Program-made: the position numbers and the translations under genes | Assembly (NCBI GenBank): GCA_016718405.1 | Contig: JADKDJ010000010.1 | Coordinates: 62,001-126,000, forward strand | Direction of reading: 5' to 3' | Source of the DNA: Candidatus Rhodoferax odensensis | GTDB taxonomy: Bacteria > Pseudomonadota > Gammaproteobacteria > Burkholderiales > Burkholderiaceae_C | DNA length: 64,000 nt | The notes under the pieces: model-generated | The model's database searches: none | Seen by the model: only the letters and a program-made list of their open reading frames with translations | Told to the model about the DNA's origin: nothing | Shown: piece by piece, positions 50,562 through 59,261 of the stretch | Layout: each line of letters opens with the position of its first letter | How positions within the stretch are numbered: the first letter of the stretch is position 1

Positions 50562-52730
50562 ATGAAGAAAACCCTGTTGTGGATAACGCTGGCAATCAGC
50601 ACAGCCGCCTTTGCCGCGCCCGAATCGTCGGCCCCGCCGGCGCTGGAGCCCACACAGCCGCAGGTGATGGCGGCCGGCATGGCCGCCGACCTGTTGACAC
50701 GTTTTCACTACACGCCGAAGGCTTTGGACGATGGCATGTCGCAAAAAATCTTCGACCGCTACCTGAAGTCGCTCGATGGGGAGAAAGTGCTGTTCATCCA
50801 GGCCGACATCGACCGGTTTGTCGACGCCCGAGACAAGCTTGACGACGCCATAAAGGCCCGCAACTTGACCACACCCTTTGCGATCTTCCAACTCTACCAG
50901 CAGCGGCTGCGCGAGCGACTGGTTTACGCCCGTGCCGTGCTGGGCCAGAGCTTCGACTTCACCGTGCAGGAGAGCTACACCTACCAACGCGACCAGGCCA
51001 GTTGGGCACAGTCCGAGGCCGAAATCCAGGACTTGTGGCGTCGGCGTGTCAAGAACGACTGGCTGCGCTTGAAACTGGCCGGAAAGGACGACAAGGCGAT
51101 CCGCGCCACGCTGGAAAAGCGCTACGACTACGCCTTGGCCAACCTGAAGAAACTCAAAGGCGAGGACGTGTTTCAGCTCTTCATGAACGCCTACGCCACG
51201 TCGATCGAGCCGCACACCAACTACCTTGGCCCCAAAGCCACCGAGGATTTCGATATCTCGATGCGGTTGTCGCTGGTGGGCATTGGCGCCGTGCTGCAGG
51301 AGCGTGACGACATGACGGTGATCCGCGAACTGGTGCCTGGTGGCCCGGCGGCACAATCCGGCAGCCTCAAGGTGGGCGACCGCATTGTGGGCGTGGCGCA
51401 GGCGCAGGACGCCGCCCCGACCGACATTCTGGGTTGGCGGCTGGACGATGTTGTGCGGATCATTCGAGGCGCCGAGGATTCGGTGGTCAAACTCAATGTG
51501 TTGCCCGCCGACGCCAGCCCCGATGCGCCCCAGCGTGTGGTGACCCTGGTGCGCCGCAAGGTGTCACTCGAACAACAGGCGGCGAAGAAGTCCATCCTGG
51601 AGGTGAAAGACGGTGAGCGTGTGCAGCGCATCGGCGTGATCGCCTTGCCAACCTTCTACCAGGACTTTGAAGCCCGGGCCAAAGGCGACAAGAGCTTCAA
51701 GAGCGCCACGCGCGACGTGGCGCGGCTATTGGAAGAACTGAAGAAGGAACGGGTCGACAGCGTGCTGATCGACCTGCGAGACAACGGCGGGGGCTCACTC
51801 AACGAGGCGGTGGAGTTGTCCAATCTGTTCATCGGCAGCGGTCCGGTGGTTCAACAGCGCGATGCACGCGGCGCCCTGCGCGTCGAGGGCAACAACAAGG
51901 CCAGCGTGGCGTGGGACGGGCAGCTCGGTGTCCTGATCAACCGGGGCTCGGCCTCGGCATCAGAGATCTTTGCCGCCGCCATGCAGGACTACGGCCGCGC
52001 GCTCATCATTGGAGAGCCCAGTTTTGGCAAAGGCACGGTGCAGACCGTGGTCAACCTCGATGCGATGGCGCGAAGCGACAAACCCAGGTTGGGTGAAGTG
52101 AAGATGACCGTCGCGCAGTTCTATCGGGTCAACGGTGGCACAACCCAGTTGCGCGGCGTCACGCCCGACATCCTGCTGCCGACACTACGCAATGCGAAGA
52201 GCGGCGAGGCCGGCTTGGACAACCCGCTACCCTGGGGGCAAATCAAGGCGGCCCAGTACCAACCCCTGGGTGATTTGACCGACATCCTGCCGATGCTGCA
52301 GCTCAGGCACGAGCAGCGCATTGCCAAAGACCTGGATTTCCGCTTTTTGAAGGAAGACATTGCCGAACTGCGGCAACTGGAAGGCAAGAAGGCCACTTCG
52401 CTGAATGAAACGCAGCGTCGCCGGGAGCGCGATGCGCGCGAGGCCAAGCAAAGGGAGCGCGAGGCGTTGCGCCAAGGCGCCACATCGGCCAGCGCCAAGT
52501 CGCCCCGGGCCAGCGAACAGGATGACGGTCTGCAGGCGAACGAACGCACCCTCAGCGCGGAACTGGCCGCAGAGAAGGCCAACAAGGCGGCCAAGGACGT
52601 GTTCCAACTTGAGGCCGCCAATATCCTGGCGGACCAGCTCAGCCTGGTTCAGTCCAGCACCCGCCTGGCGCAGCAAGTTCTCTCGGGTTTCTCGCGTCTG
52701 AAGGGGGAGAGCGCAGCCGTGGCGCGTTAG
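50562..52730 (+). CDS. prc: carboxy-terminal processing (tail-specific) protease, S41 family
   Basis: A 722-residue periplasmic protease with signal peptide (LLWITLAISTAAFA-AP). An N-terminal helical domain comes first, then PDZ (about 235-320; GPAAQSGSLKVGDRIVGV), then the S41 core with the Ser in NRGSASASEIFAA (about 463) and Lys in EPSFGKGTVQT (about 488). A charged C-terminal region (ETQRRRERDAREAKQRERE) follows. Prc trims C-termini and degrades faulty envelope proteins. A single gene. Confidence 0.95.
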   Translation: MKKTLLWITLAISTAAFAAPESSAPPALEPTQPQVMAAGMAADLLTRFHYTPKALDDGMSQKIFDRYLKSLDGEKVLFIQADIDRFVDARDKLDDAIKARNLTTPFAIFQLYQQRLRERLVYARAVLGQSFDFTVQESYTYQRDQASWAQSEAEIQDLWRRRVKNDWLRLKLAGKDDKAIRATLEKRYDYALANLKKLKGEDVFQLFMNAYATSIEPHTNYLGPKATEDFDISMRLSLVGIGAVLQERDDMTVIRELVPGGPAAQSGSLKVGDRIVGVAQAQDAAPTDILGWRLDDVVRIIRGAEDSVVKLNVLPADASPDAPQRVVTLVRRKVSLEQQAAKKSILEVKDGERVQRIGVIALPTFYQDFEARAKGDKSFKSATRDVARLLEELKKERVDSVLIDLRDNGGGSLNEAVELSNLFIGSGPVVQQRDARGALRVEGNNKASVAWDGQLGVLINRGSASASEIFAAAMQDYGRALIIGEPSFGKGTVQTVVNLDAMARSDKPRLGEVKMTVAQFYRVNGGTTQLRGVTPDILLPTLRNAKSGEAGLDNPLPWGQIKAAQYQPLGDLTDILPMLQLRHEQRIAKDLDFRFLKEDIAELRQLEGKKATSLNETQRRRERDAREAKQREREALRQGATSASAKSPRASEQDDGLQANERTLSAELAAEKANKAAKDVFQLEAANILADQLSLVQSSTRLAQQVLSGFSRLKGESAAVAR

Positions 52731-52760
52731 GCACGAGCGTTGGGCCGGGCGCGGGCGCGA

Positions 52761-53570
52761 CTAGGCGATGCCGAAGTCCTGCCCCAGGTCAACTGCCGGG
52801 TAGTGAAACCGAACCGGGCCGTCGGGTTGCTCATGCATGTATTGGTACACCAAGGGGTCGCTGCTGGCGCGGGCCTGATCAATCGAACCCTGAAACGCAA
52901 GCTTGCCTTGATCGAGCACGATCACCTCGTCGGCCACTGCCAGAGTCTGCGTGAGCTCGTGCGACACCAAAATGCTGGTCAGACCCATTGCGTCATTGAG
53001 ATCGCGAACGAGTCGGGCCGCGATGTTGAGCGATATCGGATCGAGGCCCGAGAACGGCTCGTCATACATCACCAGCTCCGGGTCCAGCACCACCGCGCGC
53101 GCCGTGGCCACGCGTCGCGCCATCCCGCCGGACAGTTCGCTGGGCATCAGATCGCGCGCGCAGCGCAGCCCCACCGCATTGAGCTTCATCAGCACGATGT
53201 CATGGATCAGGGGCTCCGACAGCTCGGTGTGCTCACGCAGCGGGAAAGCCACGTTTTCGAACACGGTCATATCGGCAAACAGCGCTGCCATTTGAAACAG
53301 CGCGCCCATGCGCCGACGCGCCGCGTAGAGCTGCTTCTGATCCATGCTGGCGAGGTCTTGCCCATCAAACAGTGCCTGGCCGGCCCACACCCGAAGCTGC
53401 CCCCCCATCACGCGCAGCGTGGTGGTCTTGCCGCCCCCCATGGGACCGACCAATGCGGTCACCTTGCCGCGCGCGATGCTTAGCGACAACTTGTCCAGCA
53501 CCGGGCGATCGCCATAGCCAGCCGTCACGTCCCTTAATTCAAGCAGCGGCGCATTGTGGTCAGGTGGCAT
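52761..53570 (-). CDS. mlaF: MlaF-like ABC transporter ATPase (orphan)
   Basis: A 269-residue ATPase. Walker A GPMGGGKTTT (about 42-51), signature LSGGM (about 150), Walker B LVMYDEPFSGLDP, and a switch His in VSHEL. The closest family is MlaF of the phospholipid-trafficking Mla system, by the FQMAALFADMTVFENVAFPL block. The usual partners mlaE, mlaD, mlaC and mlaB are not adjacent. The ATPase could serve a permease encoded elsewhere. Confidence 0.83.
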   Translation of the reverse strand: MPPDHNAPLLELRDVTAGYGDRPVLDKLSLSIARGKVTALVGPMGGGKTTTLRVMGGQLRVWAGQALFDGQDLASMDQKQLYAARRRMGALFQMAALFADMTVFENVAFPLREHTELSEPLIHDIVLMKLNAVGLRCARDLMPSELSGGMARRVATARAVVLDPELVMYDEPFSGLDPISLNIAARLVRDLNDAMGLTSILVSHELTQTLAVADEVIVLDQGKLAFQGSIDQARASSDPLVYQYMHEQPDGPVRFHYPAVDLGQDFGIA

Positions 53571-53653
53571 AGAGGTGGCAAGGGGTCAAGGAACAACAGA
53601 GCCATGATAGTGCCGATGGACAACCGACATCGACGCGAGCCAAGTCTGAGCGG

Positions 53654-54589
53654 TCAACGTCTGCCGCGCGCGTTGGCGCTTTGCAGGCCGTGCTGCACCG
53701 TGGGATAGCACAGCGACAGCCGCAGCTCACGCTTGAGCCGCGTGTTGTCCATGCGCCGGGACTCGCTCATGAAACTCAGCAGCATCAGGGGCAATTCGCT
53801 CTGAGCTGTGCTGCGCGCCACACGGGGTGGCCGCGCCAGACCATACAAATCGGCGGCCAGGTCGAAATAGTCACCCATCTTCAGGCAGGTATCGTCGTTG
53901 ACGTTGTAAACCCGTTGTGGCTTGCCGCGCCACAGGGCCAGGGCACAGGCGCGCGCCAAGTCGTCGGCATGAATGTGGTTGGTAAAAACATCGTCCTGCG
54001 ACTGCAACACGGGCGTGCCCTTTTGCAGGCGCACCACGGGCGTGCCACCAGGGCGGTTTGGGGCGTAAATGCCCGGAATGCGCAGGATGCTGCTGCGCAC
54101 GCCTGCGGCGCGGCCAAAGAAGCGCACGCTGGCTTCAGCATCAACACGTCGGCGCGCGCGCGGCGTATCCGCGCGCGTGGCGCGCGTCTCCGACACCAGA
54201 GCGCCCGCGCAGTCGCCGTAGACCCCGCTGGTGGAGCCGTAGACCAGACAACGTGGCGCAGAGCGCCGACGCAGTACCTGCGCCAGGGCCCGCGTGCGCG
54301 GGTCCTGCCAACCCTCGCCTGGCGGCGGTGCCAGATGCAGCACGCGCGTTGCCAGTCCGGCCAGGCGGCGCAGCGTGTCGGGCCAGTCAAGGTCGCCAAC
54401 AAGCGGTGTCACGCCGTGCTGCCGCAGCGCCGCCCTACGCTGCGGCGACGAGCTCAAGGCCAGCAGCCGCACGCGCCCACGCAAACTGGCTGCCACACGT
54501 TGACCCACATCACCACAACCAATGATCAAAACGCGTTCACGGCGAAAGCGGGCGGGCAAAGCGCCAAGAGGGGTCTGGTTTGAAGGCAA
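53654..54589 (-). CDS. NAD(P)-dependent epimerase/dehydratase family (SDR) protein
   Basis: About 311 residues if started at TTG 54589; a longer form would start at ATG 54634, overlapping the divergent gene's start codon as CATG. The N-terminal nucleotide fold is RVLIIGCGDVGQRVAASL. The active-site region has LVYGSTSGVYGD. A YxxxK motif is not well preserved, so it may be an atypical SDR. Further blocks include RIPGIYAPNRPGG and HIHADDLARA. Substrate unknown. Confidence 0.78.
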   Translation of the reverse strand: MPSNQTPLGALPARFRRERVLIIGCGDVGQRVAASLRGRVRLLALSSSPQRRAALRQHGVTPLVGDLDWPDTLRRLAGLATRVLHLAPPPGEGWQDPRTRALAQVLRRRSAPRCLVYGSTSGVYGDCAGALVSETRATRADTPRARRRVDAEASVRFFGRAAGVRSSILRIPGIYAPNRPGGTPVVRLQKGTPVLQSQDDVFTNHIHADDLARACALALWRGKPQRVYNVNDDTCLKMGDYFDLAADLYGLARPPRVARSTAQSELPLMLLSFMSESRRMDNTRLKRELRLSLCYPTVQHGLQSANARGRR

Positions 54590-54632
54590 AATCGGTCGCT
54601 GTTCAGATAGAAGCTTCAAGGATACCGAAAAC

Positions 54633-55703
54633 ATGACCAGCCCCGACGACCTCGCTTCGACCTTCGACATTACCGTTCAACCCAGCGGCCGTGTATTCAC
54701 GGCTCAAACGGGCGAAGCGATCCTGTCGGCGGGCATCCGCCAAGGCGTCGGTTTACCCTACGGCTGCAGGGACGGCGCCTGCGGCTCGTGCAAGTGTCAG
54801 TTAATCGAGGGTCGCGTGATTCATGGCCCGCACCAGGTCAAAGCTCTGAGCGAACAAGAAGAGGCCAGTGGCTTGATCCTCACCTGCTGCGCCGTGGCGC
54901 AGACTGACGTGGTGCTGCAATCGCGCCAAGTCACACAAGTGGGCGCCCTGCCGGTCAAGCGCATGCCCACGCGGGTGATCACTCTGGACCGAAAGTCGCC
55001 CGATGTGATGGTGCTGACACTGCAGTTGCCCGCCAGCGAGGCGTTTGCCTACCGCGCGGGCCAGTACATCGAGTTCATCCTGCGTGATGGCACACGCCGA
55101 AGCTACTCCATGGCGAATGCACCGAGCGCCAGCGGCGGCACCAGCGACACGCTGGAGCTGCACATTCGCCACATGCCGGGCGGTCGTTTCACCGACCATG
55201 TTTTCAGCACCATGCTGGAGAGGGAAATCCTGCGCGTCGAGGGACCGTTTGGCAGCTTCTACCTGCGCCAGGACTCCGCCAAACCGATGGTGTTGCTGGC
55301 CTCTGGAACCGGTTTCGCGCCAATCAAGGCCCTGATCGAGCAGATGCAGCAACAGGCCATTACCCGGCTGGCCACCCTGTACTGGGGTGGTCGCCGCCCG
55401 CGCGACCTGTACCTACATGAATGGGTGCAGGCCAGGGCCGCGGAAATGCCGAATCTCAGCTACGTGCCCGTGGTGTCCGACGCCCTGCCCGAGGACGGCT
55501 GGGACGGGCGGACAGGGTTTGTGCACCAGGCCGTGTTGCAGGACTTCCCAAACCTGGCCGGCCACCAGGTCTACGCTTGCGGCGCACCGATCGTGGTCGA
55601 CTCCGCTCGCGCAGCGTACATCGGTCAGGCCGGGCTTGCCGAGGAAGAGTTCTTTGCCGACGCCTTCACCTCGGAGGCAGACAAGGCCGTCGCCACTGGC
55701 TGA
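54633..55703 (+). CDS. 2Fe-2S/FAD/NAD reductase (CDP-6-deoxy-3,4-glucoseen reductase-like)
   Basis: A 356-residue single-chain electron-transfer protein after ribosome site AAGGA. A plant-type 2Fe-2S domain: CRDGACGSCKCQ (about 47-58) with the last Cys in LTCCAV. FAD domain: RSYSMANAPS. NAD domain: LLASGTGFAPIKALIEQM and YACGAP. The family label comes from sugar biosynthesis, but Burkholderiales members without sugar genes alongside probably serve other oxygenases or reductases. It is divergent from the SDR gene. Confidence 0.88.
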   Translation: MTSPDDLASTFDITVQPSGRVFTAQTGEAILSAGIRQGVGLPYGCRDGACGSCKCQLIEGRVIHGPHQVKALSEQEEASGLILTCCAVAQTDVVLQSRQVTQVGALPVKRMPTRVITLDRKSPDVMVLTLQLPASEAFAYRAGQYIEFILRDGTRRSYSMANAPSASGGTSDTLELHIRHMPGGRFTDHVFSTMLEREILRVEGPFGSFYLRQDSAKPMVLLASGTGFAPIKALIEQMQQQAITRLATLYWGGRRPRDLYLHEWVQARAAEMPNLSYVPVVSDALPEDGWDGRTGFVHQAVLQDFPNLAGHQVYACGAPIVVDSARAAYIGQAGLAEEEFFADAFTSEADKAVATG

Positions 55704-55787
55704 GACCACCTGGCACCAGACAGCACGGCTGACTGGACCACTGTCCCCTGGTCACCGTGTCCGTGGCCGCGGTGCGAAGTCCAGAAA

Positions 55788-56147
55788 TCAACCCACGTAC
55801 TTCCACGTCTTCGCCCCATCAAGGAGTTTGATGCGGACGTCGCCCAGTGCCTCTGGATCGAAGTTCCTGGCATTCACTCCGGTCCAGGACTGCGCGTCCA
55901 CCGCGTGCTTTTTCCACTGCATGACGCAGCCGCAGGTCTTGCACCGGATGAAGCGCTGCGTGTTGCGCCCCCAGCTGTAGTCGTCTATCGCACCCTCGGG
56001 CGCAATCAGCCTCACATCCTTGTCCCTGTAATAGGCCCACAAGACGCCGTAGCGCCGGCACATTGAACAATTGCAGTTTGTCAGCGCACGAGGCCTTCGA
56101 GGCACCTCAATTTGGACCGCGCCGCAATGGCAGCTCGCTGACAGCAT
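55788..56147 (-). CDS. GFA family (glutathione-dependent formaldehyde-activating-like) protein
   Basis: A 119-residue protein with ribosome site AAGGAC. Zinc-binding cysteines follow the family order: CHCG (residues 7-10), NCNCSMCR (about 24-31), CKTCGCV (about 70-76). The fold is the Mss4-like beta sandwich of CENP-V/GFA proteins. Despite the name, formaldehyde activity has been questioned for this family. A single gene. Confidence 0.9.
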   Translation of the reverse strand: MLSASCHCGAVQIEVPRRPRALTNCNCSMCRRYGVLWAYYRDKDVRLIAPEGAIDDYSWGRNTQRFIRCKTCGCVMQWKKHAVDAQSWTGVNARNFDPEALGDVRIKLLDGAKTWKYVG

Positions 56148-56235
56148 GGGTTTGTCCTTTCGGTGTAGCCCTACCGGGGGGTGTTCAAGATCGCGCTGCC
56201 AGTGTGCCTCATTTTCCTTTTCGGCGTGAGTTCAA

Positions 56236-56826
56236 CTAGGCGGGGTGTACCACCACTAGCCACGCGCTGGCGGCGGTCTTGCCAATGTTTCGTATCGAGT
56301 GCGGCCGGTCGGCCGCGTACCGCGCCGTCTCGCCAATCTTCAGACGTTGCTGCTCATCACCGCTACGGACCTCCAGCGCGCCCGATACCGCGGTCAGGTG
56401 CTCGAGTGTGCCAACCTCGTGGGCCTGCGACTCCAGCGCCGAACCCACTTGCAGCGCCAGCTGGTACCACTCAAACTGGCCAGCCAGATCAATCGGGCCG
56501 AGAATGCGCAGTTCACACAGGCCGTCGGGGCTGCGCAGCGAGGGCGTCGCGTGCAGCGGCACCAAGTCAATGGCGGGAGCATGCGCGGGCGGCTCGCCAC
56601 CCAGCAAGTCGCCCATGGAAACGCCCAGCGCGTTGGCCAAACGCCAGACCACGGCCACAGTCGGGTTGGCCTGGGCGCGTTCGATTTGCGACAGCATGGA
56701 CTTGGACACTCCGGCCTTGCGCGACAGCTCGTCAAGTGACAGGGCCTGCTGCTGGCGTAGCGCGGCCAGTGTGTCGCCCACGCGAGGGGGCTCAGTATGA
56801 ACGGTCTTGGAGGGTCGAGTGGCCAT
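56236..56826 (-). CDS. XRE-family regulator with C-terminal cupin domain
   Basis: A 196-residue transcription factor. N-terminal helix-turn-helix (LRQQQALSLDELSRKAGVSKSMLSQIERA, in parts; about 22-52) and DLLGGE, then a cupin sensor (about 115-190; GTLEHLTAVSGALEV, GETARYAADRPHSIRN). This layout belongs to small-ligand regulators of amino-acid and related catabolism. It is divergent from kbl-tdh with 115 bp between, where two direct repeats lie, so it is the likely regulator of threonine degradation and of itself. Confidence 0.91.
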   Translation of the reverse strand: MATRPSKTVHTEPPRVGDTLAALRQQQALSLDELSRKAGVSKSMLSQIERAQANPTVAVVWRLANALGVSMGDLLGGEPPAHAPAIDLVPLHATPSLRSPDGLCELRILGPIDLAGQFEWYQLALQVGSALESQAHEVGTLEHLTAVSGALEVRSGDEQQRLKIGETARYAADRPHSIRNIGKTAASAWLVVVHPA

Positions 56827-56847
56827 GTCGTGCTGCGATGAGTGAAA

Positions 56848-56881
56848 TTCGATATACTGCAATTACGTTCGAAATACTGCA
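56848..56881. promoter_or_regulatory. twin direct-repeat operator in the XRE-cupin / kbl-tdh intergenic region
   Basis: TTCGATATACTGCA (56848-56861) and TTCGAAATACTGCA (56868-56881) differ at one of 14 positions and start exactly 20 bp apart, about two helical turns. They fall between the divergent starts. This is a good candidate binding site for the adjacent XRE-cupin regulator. Binding itself is inferred. Confidence 0.7.
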
Positions 56882-56941
56882 CAAGTTTAAAACCGCAGAA
56901 TCCCCATTGTGCCCGATGGGGCCAAAGCAAAGAGGATGACC

Positions 56942-58156
56942 ATGACCCTATCGCCCGAATTCCACGCCCATCTGCGCCACGAGCTGCAAGGCATCCGGGA
57001 TGCCGGCCTGTACAAGGCCGAGCGCATCATTGCCACGCCGCAGGGCGCGCACATTCGCACCGTGTTGCCCGATGGCTCCAGCCGCGAGGTCTTTAACCTG
57101 TGCGCCAACAATTACCTCGGCCTGTCGTCTCACCCCGATGTGATCGCCGCTGCCCACGACGCGCTGCGCACGCATGGCTATGGCTTGAGTTCGGTGCGTT
57201 TCATTTGTGGCACGCAAGACCTGCACAAGACGCTGGAAGGCCGTCTGTCACGCTTTCTGGGCACCGAGGACACCATCCTGTATGCGGCAGCCTTCGACGC
57301 CAATGGCGGCCTGTTCGAGCCGCTGCTGGGCGAGCAGGACGCCGTCATCAGCGATGAGCTCAACCACGCCTCCATCATCGACGGCATCCGCCTGTGCAAG
57401 GCCAAACGCTACCGCTACAGGCACAACGACATGGCTGACCTGCAGCGCTGCCTGGAGGAGGCGGCCAGCGAGGGCGCGCGCTACAAGCTGGTGTTCACCG
57501 ACGGCGTGTTTTCGATGGACGGCACCATCGCCCAGCTCGACGTGATGCGCGCGCTGTGTGACCGGCATAACGCCTTGCTGGGCGTTGACGAGTGCCACGC
57601 CAGCGGCTTCATGGGCGCCACCGGGCGCGGCACGCATGAGCATAGGGGCGTGTTCGGTAAGGTCGACATCATCACCGGCACCCTGGGCAAGGCGCTGGGC
57701 GGCGCATCGGGCGGCTTCACCAGCGCGCGGCGTGAAGTGGTGGAACTGCTGCGCCAGCGCTCGCGGCCGTATCTGTTCTCCAACACCGTGGCGCCCAGCA
57801 TCGTAGGGGCCTCAATTGCTGTGCTGGACCTGCTGGAAGGCTCGACTGCGTTGCGCGACAAACTGGCCGACAACACGCAGTACTTTCGCGCTGCCATCAC
57901 CAAAGCCGGCTTCGACATCAAGCCCGGTGAGCACCCGATCGTGCCCATCATGGTCTACGAGGCCGCGCAGGCACAGCAGCTCGCCGCACGCCTGCTGGAG
58001 CTGGGTGTCTATGTGGTGGGCTTCTTTTTCCCGGTGGTGCCCAAGGGGCAAGCGCACATTCGCGTGCAGGTCGGCGCGGTGCATGAGCGCGCCGACCTGG
58101 ACCAGGCGCTGGCCGCCTTCACCCAGGCTGGTCGCGAGCTCGGCCTGGTGGCGTGA
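56942..58156 (+). CDS. kbl: glycine C-acetyltransferase (2-amino-3-ketobutyrate CoA ligase)
   Basis: A 404-residue PLP enzyme. The ATG at 56942 sits 6 bp from AGAGG; an ATG two codons upstream is too close. Signatures: NNYLGLSSHPDVI, FICGTQDLHKTLE, VDECHASGFMG and the PLP Lys in GTLGKALGGASGG (about residue 249). It splits 2-amino-3-oxobutyrate with CoA into glycine and acetyl-CoA. The tdh gene follows at once. Confidence 0.96.
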   Translation: MTLSPEFHAHLRHELQGIRDAGLYKAERIIATPQGAHIRTVLPDGSSREVFNLCANNYLGLSSHPDVIAAAHDALRTHGYGLSSVRFICGTQDLHKTLEGRLSRFLGTEDTILYAAAFDANGGLFEPLLGEQDAVISDELNHASIIDGIRLCKAKRYRYRHNDMADLQRCLEEAASEGARYKLVFTDGVFSMDGTIAQLDVMRALCDRHNALLGVDECHASGFMGATGRGTHEHRGVFGKVDIITGTLGKALGGASGGFTSARREVVELLRQRSRPYLFSNTVAPSIVGASIAVLDLLEGSTALRDKLADNTQYFRAAITKAGFDIKPGEHPIVPIMVYEAAQAQQLAARLLELGVYVVGFFFPVVPKGQAHIRVQVGAVHERADLDQALAAFTQAGRELGLVA

Positions 58157-58165
58157 CGGGGGCGT

Positions 58166-59116
58166 GTGGTGAAGACTCGCGTTCTCATTCTTGGCGCCAA
58201 CGGCCAGATCGGCACCGAACTGACACCGGCACTGGTGCAGCGTTTTGGCGCGGACGCGGTGGTGACCAGTGACCTCGCACCCGAGGGGCGCGTATTGGGC
58301 TTGCGGCACGAAGCACTGGATGTGACCGAGGTCAGCGCCCTGACCGAGGTGGTCGAGCGCCACGGCATCACCCAGGTTTACCTGCTGGCGGCGGCCCTGT
58401 CGGCGCGCGGCGAGCAACATCCCAAGTGGGCCTGGGACCTGAACATGAAGGGCTTGCTCAACGTGCTGGAGCTGGCTCGCACGCACAAGCTGCAGCGGGT
58501 GTTCTGGCCCAGCTCGATCGCCGCCTTTGGACCGTCCACGCCCCGCGACCACACGCCGCAAAAGACCGTGATGGACCCGACCACGGTGTACGGCATCTCC
58601 AAGCTGGCCGGCGAGGGTTGGTGCGCCTGGTACCACCGCAAACACGGCGTCGATGTGCGCAGTCTGCGCTACCCGGGCCTGATCAGTTGGAAGACGCCGC
58701 CAGGCGGGGGCACCACCGACTACGCAGTCGAGATCTTTCATGCGGCGATTGAGCGTGGGCACTACACCAGTTTTTTGGCCGAAGACACCGCGCTGCCGAT
58801 GATGTACATGCCCGACGCCATCCGCGCCACGATGGAATTGATGGATGCGCCGGTCGAGCGCGTGCTGGAGCGCCATGCCTACAACCTGGCCGGCATCAGT
58901 TTCACGCCAGCGCAGATCGCGGCGGCAATAGCCCAACGGGTGGCTGGCTTCACGCTGCATTGCGAGCCGGATTTCCGCCAGGCGATTGCCGACAGCTGGC
59001 CGCGATCCATCGATGACCACGCCGCCCAAAGTGACTGGGGCTGGCGCGCCCGTTACAACCTGGACGCCATGGTGCAGGACATGCTGGACAATCTGCGGCC
59101 CAAGTGCTGGCCGTGA
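58166..59116 (+). CDS. tdh: L-threonine 3-dehydrogenase, SDR type
   Basis: A 316-residue short-chain enzyme, not the zinc MDR form found in E. coli. It starts at GTG (58166 or 58169), 9 bp after kbl. NAD motif VLILGANGQIGTEL (about 6-19), active-site Ser/Tyr/Lys in WPSSIAAFG and TTVYGISKLAGE, and GLISWKTPPGGGTTDYAVE, a hallmark of SDR threonine dehydrogenases. It converts threonine to 2-amino-3-oxobutyrate for Kbl, so the pair degrades threonine to glycine and acetyl-CoA. Confidence 0.94.
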   Translation: MVKTRVLILGANGQIGTELTPALVQRFGADAVVTSDLAPEGRVLGLRHEALDVTEVSALTEVVERHGITQVYLLAAALSARGEQHPKWAWDLNMKGLLNVLELARTHKLQRVFWPSSIAAFGPSTPRDHTPQKTVMDPTTVYGISKLAGEGWCAWYHRKHGVDVRSLRYPGLISWKTPPGGGTTDYAVEIFHAAIERGHYTSFLAEDTALPMMYMPDAIRATMELMDAPVERVLERHAYNLAGISFTPAQIAAAIAQRVAGFTLHCEPDFRQAIADSWPRSIDDHAAQSDWGWRARYNLDAMVQDMLDNLRPKCWP

Positions 59117-59261
59117 GGTCGGTTGGAAGTCGGGGTCGCGCCTGACGCATAGCGACGAGCCAAGTTGCCAAGCGCTTCGGCAGTTCTGTAACATGGCCGT
59201 TGATACAGCAAATGGCCAAGACCATTGACCGGCAGCACTCACCATTGGATACTAGGCAGCG

